This document shows, piece after piece, positions 19,330 through 29,058 of a stretch of 64,000 bases of DNA. The stretch spans positions 2,356,001-2,420,000 of the forward strand of contig OZ244118.1 in the NCBI GenBank assembly GCA_965215765.1. The letters are read 5' to 3'. Position numbers and translations under genes: made by a program. The DNA comes from G965212025 sp965215765 (lineage in GTDB: Bacteria; Pseudomonadota; Gammaproteobacteria; Poriferisulfidales; Oxydemutatoraceae). The notes beneath the pieces were generated by a model. It ran no database searches and had not been told where the DNA came from. It saw only the letters and a program-made list of their open reading frames with translations. The first letter of the stretch is position 1; each line of letters starts with the position of its first letter.

Positions 19330-21830
19330 GCAAAAAGGAAGACGCGCAACACTTCCCGACACAGAAGCCACGAGTCCTGACAGACACCGGGCATGCACGT
19401 CTTTTGCTGGGTGTCGCTCTGCTGAAACAAAGCAATCTGGCAGGGGCGAAAAAAGCCTTTGAAAAAGCCGAAACCATAGTCGGCAGCACCCATGCAGCAA
19501 GGCAATGGCTTGCCTATTTGGCAGAGCAGAACAGAACCACCGAAGATCCTGCAGATGGTGGCTGAGCAAAAAGGACGACGCGCAACACTTCCCGACACAG
19601 AAACCACGAGTCCTGACGACACCGTCTTTCCGTTAAAAATCCAGAAAATTCTGGCGGGGGCGAAAAAAGCCTTTGAAAAAGCCGAAACCATAGCCGACAG
19701 CACCCATGCAGCAAGGCAATGGCTTGCCTATTTGGCAGAGCAGAACAGAACCACCGAAGATCCTGCAGATGGCGGCTGAGCTAAAAGGACGACGTGCAAC
19801 ACTTCCCGACACAGAAACTACGAGTCCTGACAGACACCGGGCATGCACGTCTTTTGCTGGGTGTCGCTCTGCTGAAACAAAGCAATCTGGCAGGGGCGAA
19901 AAAAGCCTTTGAAAAAGCCGAAACCATAGCCGGCAACACCCATGCAGCAAGGCAATGGCTTGCTTATTTGGCAGAGCAGAACAGAACCACCGAAGATCAT
20001 GCAGATGGTGGCTGAGCAAAAAGGACGACGCGCAACACTTCCCGACACAGAAGCCACGAGTCCTGACAGACACCGGGCATGCACGTCTTTTGCTGGGTGT
20101 CGCTCTGCTGAAACAAAGCAATCTGGCAGGGGCGATAAAAGCCTTTGAAAAAGCCGGAACCATAGTCGGCAGCACCCATGCAGCAAGGCAATGGCTTGCC
20201 TATTTGGCAGAGCAGAACAGAACCACCGAAGATCATGCAGATGGTGGCTGAGCAAAAAGGACGACGCGCAACACTTCCCGACACAGAAACCACGAGTCCT
20301 GACGGCACCGTCTTTCCGTTAAAAATCCAGAAAACTCTGGCAGGGGCGAAAAAAGCCTTTGAAAAAGCCGGAACCATAGCCAACAGCACCCATGCAGCAA
20401 GGCAATGGCTTGCCTATTTGGCAGAGCAGAACAGAACCACCGAAGATCATGCAGGTGGTGTGTGGCTGAGCAAAAAGGACGACGCGCAACACTTCCCGAC
20501 ACAGAAACCACGAGTCCTGACAACACCGTCTTTCCGTTAAAAATCCAGTAAATTCGGGCAGGAGCGAAAAAAGCCTTTGAAAAAGCCGGAACCATAGCCG
20601 ACAGCACCCATGCAGCAAGGCAATGGCTTGCCTATTTGCAGAGCTGAACAGAACCACCGAAGATCATGCAGATGGTGGCTGAGCAAAAAGGACGACGCGC
20701 AGCACTCTTTGCCTAGGCATATCTCAAGCAGAAGCAACCAAAAAAAGCTTTGCTTTACACGCAATCGGCAATCACCGAAATCCGCAGCCGCGGTGAAAAA
20801 ATTCCGGAAAAGCTGTGGCTGATACTGAATACGGTCTACGGCGAACTGTCCGACCGCGAAGGAAGCAAAGCTGCGCTCAGCGAACCGGTTGCCAGCTATC
20901 CAAAAAAACATTACATCCTGGCTTTGGCTGCGCTGTACGGGGCACTTGCCAAACCCGACCGCCAGCTGGCTCTGATGGAAGGACTTTATGCTTTGGGAAT
21001 GCTGAGCGAGACTGCCGAATTACTTCAGCTTGCCAAATTACGTTTGCAAAACCAAAGTGCTTACCAGGCGGCCAGGCTACTGCAGTCCGAAATGCGAAGT
21101 GGCGCGCTGAAAAAAGATGGCAACAACCTGGAATTGCTTTTTCTGGCATGGCACACAGCGCGCGATGATCACCGAGCCGCATTGGCACTCGAAGGTGCAG
21201 CGCAGCTCGCCTCGAACGGGCGATTGTATTTGCGCCTCGCACAGCTTTTTATCGATCGGGGGCAGTGGCAGAAAGGCGAGCAGGCAATACGCGAGGCTCT
21301 GCGAAAGGGCAAGCTCACAGACACCGGGCATGCACGTCTTTTGCCAGGTGTCGCTCTGCTGAAACAAAGCAATCTGGCAGTGGCGAAAAAAGCCTTTGAA
21401 AAAGCCGGAACCATAGTCGGCAGCACCCATGCAGCAAGGCAATGGCTTGCCTATTTGGCAGAGCAGAACAGAGCCACCGAAGATCCTGCAAGCGGTGGGT
21501 AGCTGAGCAAAAAGGACGACGCGCAACACTTCCCGACACAGAAGCCACGAGTCCTGACAGACACCGGGCATGCACGTCTTTTGCCAGGTGTCGCTCTGCT
21601 GAAACAAAGCAATCTGGCAGGGGCGAAAAAAGCCTTTGAAAAAGCAGGAACCATAGCCGGCAGCACCCATGCAGCAAGGCAATGGCTTGCCTATTTGGCA
21701 GAGCAGAACAGAACCACCGAAGATCCTGCAGGTGGTGTGTGGCTGAGCAAAAAGGACAACGCGCAACACTTCCCGACACAGAAGCCACGAGTCCTGACAA
21801 CACCGTCTTTCCGTTAAAAATCCAGAAAAT
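19330..21830. repeat. Array 1: tandem duplications of the TPR-gene/FGE-gene convergent junction
   Basis: Anchoring on the TPR-gene motif beginning gcagcaaggcaatgg, copies start at 19258 (the gene itself), 19494, 19708, 19944, 20180, 20394, 20612, 21431 and 21671. The steps are 236, 214, 236, 236, 214, 218, 819 and 240 bases. Type A units (236-240) rejoin the TPR 3' end at gacaccgggcatgcacg. Type B units (214-218) contain cgttaaaaatccag, the last codons of the facing FGE-like gene, joined back to the TPR gene at a shared ctg. The 819-base step includes a longer partial TPR-gene copy. Confidence 0.93.
20704..21502 (+). pseudogene. Partial, headless second copy of the TPR gene
   Basis: From about 20704 the sequence matches the TPR gene from its ALFAQAYLKQK region (about 18526) to the stop, nearly base for base. 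The join uses a shared cgcaacact, present both in the array spacer and in the gene. The codon CAG after LFA has become TAG, and there is no start or signal peptide, so it is not a functional gene, although a 250-codon frame from 20750 remains open. The few base differences show a recent origin. Confidence 0.88.
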
Positions 21831-23421
21831 TTCTGCTGTCAAAGACCACGCGCAGCCCGACCACCGGCGAACGGTAAGCAGGCGGCAAATGGTTCACAAA
21901 ATCGACACCCGCAGTCATGGAACCAGGCAAGAGAAAATTTCCGCCTCTGACAATGACCGTGGGAACGGCTGTTCCCAGCCAGGCACTCTTGGTCCATTCG
22001 GAAATATTGCCACCCATATCGTATATCCCTTCCCTGGTTTTATCCCCGACCCAACTTCCAGGCACCGCAGGCTGATTCAGTCGGGCGTCCCCGGTCAATG
22101 CAGACGAGGGCTGAAATTCATTCCCCCATGGATACAGCGTCTCACCCCGGTTGGATGCCGCAATCGCCCATTCCTCGCTCGTTGGCAAACGCCCGCCTCT
22201 CCAGGCTGCGTAAGCTCTGGCAGACCACCAATCCACCCCCACGACCGGCAGCTCAGGGTGAACCATTTGTTGTGCCCAGTTGTCGGGCAGATAAGCGTGG
22301 GTGTCTGGCTCGTTTTTATCCGCATACACGCCCAACTGTACAAAGGAGTCCAGCAAGAAATCCTGATACTGGCCACGGCTGACTTCATGGGTCATGAATA
22401 AGACGACCCCGTTCCCATCGTTGCCTTCCGAACCGAAAACGCGACTGATCTCATCCAGCCGCTCCGCCGGAATTCTCAAAATGTAACCGGCAACTCTTGT
22501 TCCTTCCGGGATGCCGGTGCTGTACTTTCCGGCTGGAAATGCCACGGTTGTCAATTCCTTGTGCCAAGGCGTGGCACGCACTGGCTTTTTATCGTAAACA
22601 CAGCGAAAGCCCACGTATGGGGAGCGATACCGAATCGGGGCATGGCGATACAAGCGGTTCAAGCCATAAAGTTCATAAGGCCGGTCGTAGGCATTGCCGC
22701 CCAGGATGACGGGTTTGAGCGGGGCGTCACGATTTTGCCCCCATTCGGCCACATTCCCTCCCATGTCGTGCACCCCTTCCGGAGTGTCTGTCTGCGGATG
22801 CGACCCGCATCGCTGTGCGGCATTCAGTCGCTGCCTCTGGTAAGGCCATGACGCATCAACGAACGCGTCTCCCCATGGGTAAAGACGCTCCTCAATCCCG
22901 GAGGCAATAGCAATCCACTCGTTTTTGTAAGGAAGCCTGCCTCCCACCGCTTCACAGTAGGCGTGGGCATCGTAGAAAGTCACACCGTTTGCCGGCGCGG
23001 TGAGCTTGCCGCTGATAGCGTGATCATACGTATTGCTTTTGTAGCCCCAGTCGAGCGGCTGGCCGAGAGCCTGTATTTTGCCTTCCTGCGGAGACAGTTT
23101 TTCCCATTGCACAAAGCTCTGGAAATTGCCTTGGCTCACTTCGCAGCTATCCACCCACAAAGCAGAAATCTCTGATTGCCAAACCCCGCCAGAAAATACG
23201 TGGTGGAAAGACTTTCTTTTCGCCAATTCAGGGAGATGGGCGATCAGCGCACGATCAAAGCGAGTTGCCGGCGTCTCCTCATCCGGCATCACGTTGGTCG
23301 TGACCGACACCAGACTGGGCAGAAAGAAAACCGGGTACAGCTTGTACAGAACCACCGCCGCGACCAACAGAATCAGGCACGCGAGCGAAGCTTTTTTCCA
23401 TACAGAAAAGCCGGATCTCAC
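21814..23421 (-). CDS. Membrane-anchored protein with two tandem FGE/SUMF1-like domains
   Basis: 535 residues from GTG 23421, chosen because it overlaps the upstream stop as GTGA and has GGAGAAG upstream; the open frame continues to 23499. A membrane span (about 10-30) is followed by two formylglycine-generating-enzyme-like domains (about 80-315 and 330-530), each with LPYKNEW/LPTSEEW, LYPWG, DMGGN(V/I)(A/S)EW and YRSP(Y/V)VG motifs. I do not see the catalytic cysteine pattern of true FGE, so a structural or binding role is likelier. Last gene of a four-gene operon. Its final codons are copied repeatedly in array 1. Confidence 0.85.
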   Translation of the reverse strand: MRSGFSVWKKASLACLILLVAAVVLYKLYPVFFLPSLVSVTTNVMPDEETPATRFDRALIAHLPELAKRKSFHHVFSGGVWQSEISALWVDSCEVSQGNFQSFVQWEKLSPQEGKIQALGQPLDWGYKSNTYDHAISGKLTAPANGVTFYDAHAYCEAVGGRLPYKNEWIAIASGIEERLYPWGDAFVDASWPYQRQRLNAAQRCGSHPQTDTPEGVHDMGGNVAEWGQNRDAPLKPVILGGNAYDRPYELYGLNRLYRHAPIRYRSPYVGFRCVYDKKPVRATPWHKELTTVAFPAGKYSTGIPEGTRVAGYILRIPAERLDEISRVFGSEGNDGNGVVLFMTHEVSRGQYQDFLLDSFVQLGVYADKNEPDTHAYLPDNWAQQMVHPELPVVGVDWWSARAYAAWRGGRLPTSEEWAIAASNRGETLYPWGNEFQPSSALTGDARLNQPAVPGSWVGDKTREGIYDMGGNISEWTKSAWLGTAVPTVIVRGGNFLLPGSMTAGVDFVNHLPPAYRSPVVGLRVVFDSRNFLDF

Positions 23422-25190
23422 GCGAAACTTCTCCAGAAACCGAAAACGCTGCCCAACAGTAAAAGCAAGGAAGCCCCCCCGTAAGCAAAGGTCGTCCATT
23501 GCTCATTACGCAAAGAAGAAATTTGGTGTTTGGTATCCAATTCCGCGTCCGGGGAATAAACAAAATTTTCCTCGGTAGGAAGCAACAGTTGGCCGCTCGG
23601 CGCAATCGCTGCGTAAACAAAAGCGGTCACAAAGTCATTTCTTTGCGGGTTCACCACGGTCAGGACACGCCAGCGCAGTTCACGGGGGGTTTTCTGTCGT
23701 GTCGGCATCAACAGCAAGGTGTTTTCTTTAATCGGAAGCTCCAGCCCCGAATAGATTTCCGGATACAGCCCGACCCGGACACGCAGTTCGACTTCTTTCG
23801 GCAATAAAGCGGATACATTCTGCGAAGAGCTGTGCAAAATAACCGCTTGATGCAAGAGTTGGTTGGGCTGTAAAGCCAGCAAGTTCTGTCCGAAGCCCTC
23901 CCGCACTTCCGACTCCAGGGTGATCGTCTCCTGGCTTTCCGGAAGCTCGCCACTCAGCACCTGAAACAAATTTGCAAAGAAAGTCACTTCGGTGCTGCTC
24001 AAAGCTGGCGGACTGGTGACCAGAGGCAGCAAATCGCGTCCGATGTCGTATTCCGGAAGGCGCGTATGACCGGCACTGTCCGCTTCGTCCTGAACCGTCT
24101 GCATATAGCCAAATATGGCGACCAGCAAAGAATAGAAATCAAAATTGACGTTGAGTGCCAAGGTGGGCTGTTCCTCCGGGGCATCTCGCGCCGGACTGGC
24201 TGCCCGCAGCTGTATCCGGTTTGTCGCATCCTGCTTTGAACGATTTCTCTTTCCAAGACTTCCACGCATCGTTTCACTGAAGGCCGAAAACATGCTGTCG
24301 CCGAGCCTCTCTCTTTCCACTTCGCTTTCAGCCATAGAACCGGCCGGCAAATTGCTGATATCCGTTTCCTCGCCTATGCCGCCACTTTCGAATTCTCCAA
24401 AGGGTTGCTGGCCATCAAAGGGATACGCGGCTCCGAATTCGCTCGGCGGCAAATCTGTCTCCAGCTCATCCGGAATGGCAAGCGACCATTCCTGGTCACC
24501 GCCCTCCTGCTCCTGCTCCTGCTCGCCATCATCAACCCCGATGACCTCACCCCCTCCCGGGGAAATGTCACCCGGAAAATTTTCTTCCTGCTCTTTCTCG
24601 GGTACTGACTTCTCTGCTTCCTTGGACAGCTCTGCCACCCACTGCCCTTCATCGTGCAATTGCAAACCTTCCTTCCCATAACCTAAAAAATGCCAGTGCC
24701 GTGGCCAGTGCCCGTGGGCTTTAAAAATGGACATGACGATGTAAAACAGCTTTATGCTGTAGACATCAATGCGCAGGTTTTCAAGGCGCTGGCGCCCCAG
24801 AAGTCGCAGGTAGCGATCCAAGGCGTTGTCAGCTTCCAGCAAGTCCCGGCTCGAGATGGTTTTACCATCGTAATAATTTCGCACGTAGTCCGTGTGCAAC
24901 TCCAGAATTGGCATGATTCTTTCATCCGGCTTACGATCCAGCGCGTCGCTGTCATAGTGATGCAGTCGTACAGGCGGACTCGTTGGCAAGGCATTCATCA
25001 CCACGGAAGTGGAAATATCCCGGCTCAGCAACACCGCCATGTCTTCTGCCTGTTCCAGGCGCTGCACCTCCTTGTCATGACCAGACGACACCACGATCAA
25101 AATCAAAATGATGATGATGGCAATCCCGTTTGCGAGTATGTCAGCCAGGAATACGCCACCAAAGTCAGGAAAGAGACTGCGACTTTTCAC
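23418..25190 (-). CDS. Large bitopic membrane protein of the motor/FGE operon, family unknown
   Basis: 590 residues. An N-terminal membrane span (about 17-36, FLADILANGIAIIIILILIV) has an aspartate at its start, as in ExbD/MotB-type stators. An acidic low-complexity stretch follows (about 190-300, Glu/Gln/Gly-rich), then a mixed alpha/beta region and a second membrane span at the C-terminus (about 566-586). I do not recognise a family. It overlaps both neighbours by 4 bases, so it is co-translated with them, and may be the force-transmitting partner of the ExbB-like protein. Confidence 0.8.
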   Translation of the reverse strand: MKSRSLFPDFGGVFLADILANGIAIIIILILIVVSSGHDKEVQRLEQAEDMAVLLSRDISTSVVMNALPTSPPVRLHHYDSDALDRKPDERIMPILELHTDYVRNYYDGKTISSRDLLEADNALDRYLRLLGRQRLENLRIDVYSIKLFYIVMSIFKAHGHWPRHWHFLGYGKEGLQLHDEGQWVAELSKEAEKSVPEKEQEENFPGDISPGGGEVIGVDDGEQEQEQEGGDQEWSLAIPDELETDLPPSEFGAAYPFDGQQPFGEFESGGIGEETDISNLPAGSMAESEVERERLGDSMFSAFSETMRGSLGKRNRSKQDATNRIQLRAASPARDAPEEQPTLALNVNFDFYSLLVAIFGYMQTVQDEADSAGHTRLPEYDIGRDLLPLVTSPPALSSTEVTFFANLFQVLSGELPESQETITLESEVREGFGQNLLALQPNQLLHQAVILHSSSQNVSALLPKEVELRVRVGLYPEIYSGLELPIKENTLLLMPTRQKTPRELRWRVLTVVNPQRNDFVTAFVYAAIAPSGQLLLPTEENFVYSPDAELDTKHQISSLRNEQWTTFAYGGASLLLLLGSVFGFWRSFA

Positions 25191-25717
25191 TCAATGACCT
25201 TCTTGATGTAGGGAGGAATGTCGTCAAGGGAAACGGATTTGAGCAGCTCATCGTTCGCCACGATCCAGCCAACCGTGAGAAGTTTCCCGGGCATGACCTG
25301 CAACATGCAATTGCGCGCCGTCGCCATGGTACGCACGCTCCCTTCGGTCAGCGCAAAAATCAGTTGTTTCTTTTTTTGTGCGTACAGCTTTGTCACGTAA
25401 CGACTGAAAGCTCCCCCCGGTGAACAAATTGCTTTTTCCGCTATGACTTCTGCCGTCTCGACGATCCTCAGCTCACCGGGAAACGCAATCACGACATAGC
25501 CTTCCCCGCTGCTCCCCCAGCCAATACGGTACAGCCCCTCGTCGCTGCTCGCTGTCCCCAGTCTTTCTTCCAGATTGGCCTGGGAGAAAATGTTGATCAA
25601 CAAAAAAAGTACCAGAAACAACGCGAAGACGCCGCCGAAAACGGCAACCATTGGTGCGTTGTTACGCTCCTGATCTTGTAGTGAGGACTGTGTGGTGCCT
25701 CTTCTGTCCGCAAGCAT
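25187..25717 (-). CDS. Single-span membrane protein of the motor/FGE operon, unknown family
   Basis: 176 residues. A polar N-terminus, one membrane span (about 23-44) and a soluble domain of about 130 residues, presumably periplasmic, with two cysteines. The topology is ExbD/MotB-like but no intramembrane aspartate is seen. It starts 4 bases after the ExbB-like gene and overlaps the next gene by 4. Function unknown. Confidence 0.75.
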   Translation of the reverse strand: MLADRRGTTQSSLQDQERNNAPMVAVFGGVFALFLVLFLLINIFSQANLEERLGTASSDEGLYRIGWGSSGEGYVVIAFPGELRIVETAEVIAEKAICSPGGAFSRYVTKLYAQKKKQLIFALTEGSVRTMATARNCMLQVMPGKLLTVGWIVANDELLKSVSLDDIPPYIKKVIE

Positions 25718-25721
25718 GTAG

Positions 25722-26765
25722 TTACATATCGCTCATCGGAAGGTTTCGAATCCGATTTTCAAAATGCATGATCAGATTGTCTTCCTGGCGCTGTAAAACT
25801 GTTTGAAAAAGCATCAATACCACGCTCAGGGACAGCGCGATCAAAGTGGTATCAAAAGCAATGCCCAATGGCGAAATGGCGTTACCGAGTTGGCTGGAAA
25901 GAGGTGCAAGACCTTGCCCGCTGTTAAAAATTCTTTGAATGCCGTCAGCAGCCAGAGAAATACCCAAAACGGTGCCAATAAAGCCCAGAATCGGAATCGC
26001 CCAGTTCAGATAACGAGGGATGACGTAAAAATCCGCTGATTTTCTCCACACCAGTTCAAAATAGGAATCCAGCTTGCCAAACCCGTTTTCCTGCACACTC
26101 TGATAAAAGCTCTCCAGCAAAGTAGATTGGTGGTCGCGCTCGGCTTTGGCCAAAGCACGCCTCTCCCGGCGAATAAAATAACTCTTGTTAATCAGCAGCA
26201 AGAGACCCCAGCTGAACAGGAGCAAGGTTATCGGGGGAATCACGCCACGCTCAAGAAATTTGTCGCCTAAAAACTTCCAATCCGGCACAGAAAAACCCAA
26301 ATAATTGAAAGACAGCAAGACGTAGGCACTAACCGTGAAGGCCATCGCCAAGGTCAAGACGAGCGGCGGGCCGGAAAAAAGCATGGACAGTTTTTCTGGC
26401 ACCGAGAGGTCGCGATCCTCAGCCCGAATCCGATTGAGCAGCAAGTAAAAAGCATACAGCCCCACACTGCCAAGCAACAAAGGCAATGACGACTGAAAGG
26501 GAATGTTTTCTCCGATCAGCGTCTGGGCATAAGCCAGATACGAGGTAGCAATTGCCACGACCAACAACAGCATAAAACCGATGATTTCCAGGAAGGCGAG
26601 AACGTTGATTTTGGGCATGGCTTTGTGCATGAGTAATGGCAGAGCCGCGAGAAACAAGCCCAAAACTGCTGCCGGGAAAACCTGGAAAAAAAGCACGTAA
26701 GCAAGTGCAGCCAGGGTTGCGGAAAACAAGACAGCAGCAAGCGGAACCAGTATTTTTTTATGCAC
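25722..26765 (-). CDS. MotA/TolQ/ExbB-family proton-channel protein
   Basis: 347 residues. Several N-terminal spans (two near residues 8-45, one near 55-80, more near 95-160), a span near 175-200, a cytoplasmic stretch with RRERRALAKAERDHQ, and the conserved channel core (about 255-330, PILGFIGTVLGISLA and PLGIAFDTTLIALSLSVVL). It has more spans than ExbB or TolQ. First gene of the operon, behind a good sigma70 promoter. It probably converts ion flow into motion for the downstream partners. Confidence 0.87.
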   Translation of the reverse strand: MHKKILVPLAAVLFSATLAALAYVLFFQVFPAAVLGLFLAALPLLMHKAMPKINVLAFLEIIGFMLLLVVAIATSYLAYAQTLIGENIPFQSSLPLLLGSVGLYAFYLLLNRIRAEDRDLSVPEKLSMLFSGPPLVLTLAMAFTVSAYVLLSFNYLGFSVPDWKFLGDKFLERGVIPPITLLLFSWGLLLLINKSYFIRRERRALAKAERDHQSTLLESFYQSVQENGFGKLDSYFELVWRKSADFYVIPRYLNWAIPILGFIGTVLGISLAADGIQRIFNSGQGLAPLSSQLGNAISPLGIAFDTTLIALSLSVVLMLFQTVLQRQEDNLIMHFENRIRNLPMSDM

Positions 26766-26850
26766 AGACAGAAACTCCCTTAGGAAACAAAATCACGGGG
26801 AACCAGAACGCAACAGAGCAGCAAGCAGGCTCATATCCCAAACGGAGGTT

Positions 26851-26878
26851 ATTATAGTGGAGTGCTATCGGCTGTCAG
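26851..26878 (-). promoter_or_regulatory. Sigma70-type promoter of the motor/FGE operon
   Basis: On the minus strand CTGACA (26878-26873) and a perfect TATAAT (26856-26851) are separated by 16 bases. This places the transcript start about 80 bases before the ExbB-like gene. Confidence 0.7.
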
Positions 26879-27043
26879 TGATATTCGGAGGCTTGGAGCA
26901 CACAATCCCGGAATTGATTCAGACGGGCACAGACCTATGCCAATAACCTTATTGCCAACATCGAATCTGAGTACACTTCGCGCTTTCTGGTGTTTTGCTT
27001 GTCACGCAGGCGCGCTGTCCCGGCAGCTTTTTACATCGCCACC

Positions 27044-27679
27044 ATGAGTCAGACAGAAGGTTTTTACAACCATGCCGTACCCAACCAGGCTTCAGGGCAT
27101 CCTGAGCTGGGGCAGAAATTTCTGGAACTCGTGGCGAATTTTCCAAAAAACACTGCAGCAGCCGTTTTCGCCATGGGCTGTTTCTGGGGACCGGAAAAAG
27201 CGTTCCGCAACTTGAGTGGTGTGCATGGAACCATGACAGGTTATGCCGGCGGCAATGGTTTTCATGCTGACTACAAAAGCGTTTGCACGGGACGCACCGG
27301 ACATTGTGAAGTGGTGGCAATCGCCTACGATCCGGGAACCATCTCTTATGAAAAATTGCTGGAGCACTTTTGGACGGGACACAACCCGACAGAAGGCATG
27401 CGCCAAGGCAACGATATAGGCACTCAATACCGCTCAGCTGTTTTCTGTCTTGACGATGAGCAGAAAAACACGGCGGAGCGGACAAGAGATGATTATCAAG
27501 TCGCGCTTTACAGAAGTGGGTGGGGAGTCATCACCACTGAACTTGTGCCCCTGGAAAGGTTTTTCCCGGCAGAGGAATACCACCAGCAATACCTTGCCAA
27601 CAACCCTCATGGCTACTGTGGAGCCGGTGGAACCGGTGTGCCATTCCCGAAAGAACCAAGTCATAAGCCAAGCCGCTGA
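27044..27679 (+). CDS. msrA: Peptide methionine sulfoxide reductase MsrA
   Basis: 211 residues from the ATG at 27044. Active-site motif GCFWG with catalytic Cys46, and a typical C-terminal segment with cysteine (HGYCGAGGTG). It reduces methionine-S-sulfoxide in damaged proteins. The reading frame extends upstream to 26990, but that part does not resemble MsrA. It stands alone, divergent from the motor operon. Confidence 0.95.
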   Translation: MSQTEGFYNHAVPNQASGHPELGQKFLELVANFPKNTAAAVFAMGCFWGPEKAFRNLSGVHGTMTGYAGGNGFHADYKSVCTGRTGHCEVVAIAYDPGTISYEKLLEHFWTGHNPTEGMRQGNDIGTQYRSAVFCLDDEQKNTAERTRDDYQVALYRSGWGVITTELVPLERFFPAEEYHQQYLANNPHGYCGAGGTGVPFPKEPSHKPSR

Positions 27680-27760
27680 TTTTCCACAGCCCCTGTGACC
27701 AAGGCGTAGCGCAAGTGGAACCTGCCCGGGATGTCCCCGTGCAGCCGGAACCCTTAGCCC

Positions 27761-28816
27761 CTAGGCAAGAAAATTGAAATCAAGATGAGGATAGCTGGCG
27801 CTGATGACCGCGTCGTTTTCTCTTTGCTCCTGTTCAAGAGCAAGCGACACTGCCGTGTCAAGATTGGCTTCTATCATGTGGCTCAACTGGTATTTCTGAA
27901 ACACCGTTTTGGCAAGTTCGTGCGCACGATCAGGAAGAGTCTGGTAAAATTTCGAAAACTGCTCACGATCAGGATTTCCCAAAAGCTCGCGGGAACTCTC
28001 CTGCAATACCGACTGCGCAATCAAACGCTTCAAGTGCGTTCCATGCTCCGCCATAAAACGCTCCGCCAGGTTATCCACAACGGCAAGTGATTGTCCCCCA
28101 AAATTCTCCATGAGTACTTCATGTCTGTCTTCGAATGAATACTGCGTGTGTTTTTCCATTACACGCAAGGATTCCTTTAACAAGGGTTGCAAACTGCTTT
28201 CGAAAGGATGGTCTTGCTCAAATTTGGCGAGCATCCCCTGCGGGCTTGGCATATCAGTGTCTGCAAATAAACCTGTGCCGCCGTATGTGGGTGCAGCTTG
28301 TGCGCTTCGGATAAAAGCCTGCTGCGCTTGCCGGGGCAGATTGTCACCCTGGCCCGCGGCATTCACGCTGGTCGCCACTTTCTGAAGCACTTCCCCAACA
28401 TAGAAGGATGACAAGGGTTTCATTTGCTCCTTGTGGTTTCGAATATCTGCGATGATCATTTGATTGAATTTTGATATTTTCGGATAGGCCAGTGGCTCTG
28501 CGCCGCTTTCCAATGCAGTCGCGATGTCTTTTTCGAAATTATCGTAAGTGGTACGCAAGACACCTTCCCGCCCCCTTTTCGTGGAAGGAACCACGAGCCC
28601 GAGCAGGTGCGAAACTTTGCGAGAAAACCACCCTTTGTGACGAACAGATCTGACAACAGACGACGAGGTAATTTCAGATTTGACAACACGCAACTCTGTT
28701 TCTCTCGCCTGCTTCACAGCTTGCCTGTTTCGTGCCCCATGACCGACACCAACGTTTTCTTGGCTGACGTAAGCACTTTCATACCTGAGGAATAGGCTCT
28801 GGATATCCGAACTCAT
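27761..28816 (-). CDS. Uncharacterised soluble, largely helical protein
   Basis: 351 residues from ATG 28816; the open frame runs on to 28957, but the added segment is Arg/Trp-rich and looks noncoding. No signal peptide or membrane span. The composition suggests helices, with a Glu/Gln-rich C-terminal part (ALEQEQREND). I do not recognise a family or catalytic motif. It is isolated between msrA (convergent) and acs. Confidence 0.6.
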   Translation of the reverse strand: MSSDIQSLFLRYESAYVSQENVGVGHGARNRQAVKQARETELRVVKSEITSSSVVRSVRHKGWFSRKVSHLLGLVVPSTKRGREGVLRTTYDNFEKDIATALESGAEPLAYPKISKFNQMIIADIRNHKEQMKPLSSFYVGEVLQKVATSVNAAGQGDNLPRQAQQAFIRSAQAAPTYGGTGLFADTDMPSPQGMLAKFEQDHPFESSLQPLLKESLRVMEKHTQYSFEDRHEVLMENFGGQSLAVVDNLAERFMAEHGTHLKRLIAQSVLQESSRELLGNPDREQFSKFYQTLPDRAHELAKTVFQKYQLSHMIEANLDTAVSLALEQEQRENDAVISASYPHLDFNFLA

Positions 28817-29058
28817 TTCATGACACCACCTTGGGACTCTTCGTGTCAGTCTGGTACGCCGTACCCTAGGCCATATTCGCCACCAGACAAGCTGTTTTGT
28901 GAGCACCTCACCCCGCCAGTCACGACACAGACACGTTCCGAACCATAGCATTTCCATAACCGGGTCAAGCGGTATCCGGTAAAATGCTTTTTATTCAACG
29001 GCAGGAGGAACGTCCTTCAGAATGAAGGGGACGAAAGAACAACCGCCTGTCCACGGGT

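Noticed and set aside
19330..21830. Row of small TPR genes
   Set aside because: The short frames in the array are truncated, shifted copies of the TPR gene end and its reverse-strand shadows; none has a start context or domain of its own, apart from the 250-codon remnant listed as a pseudogene.
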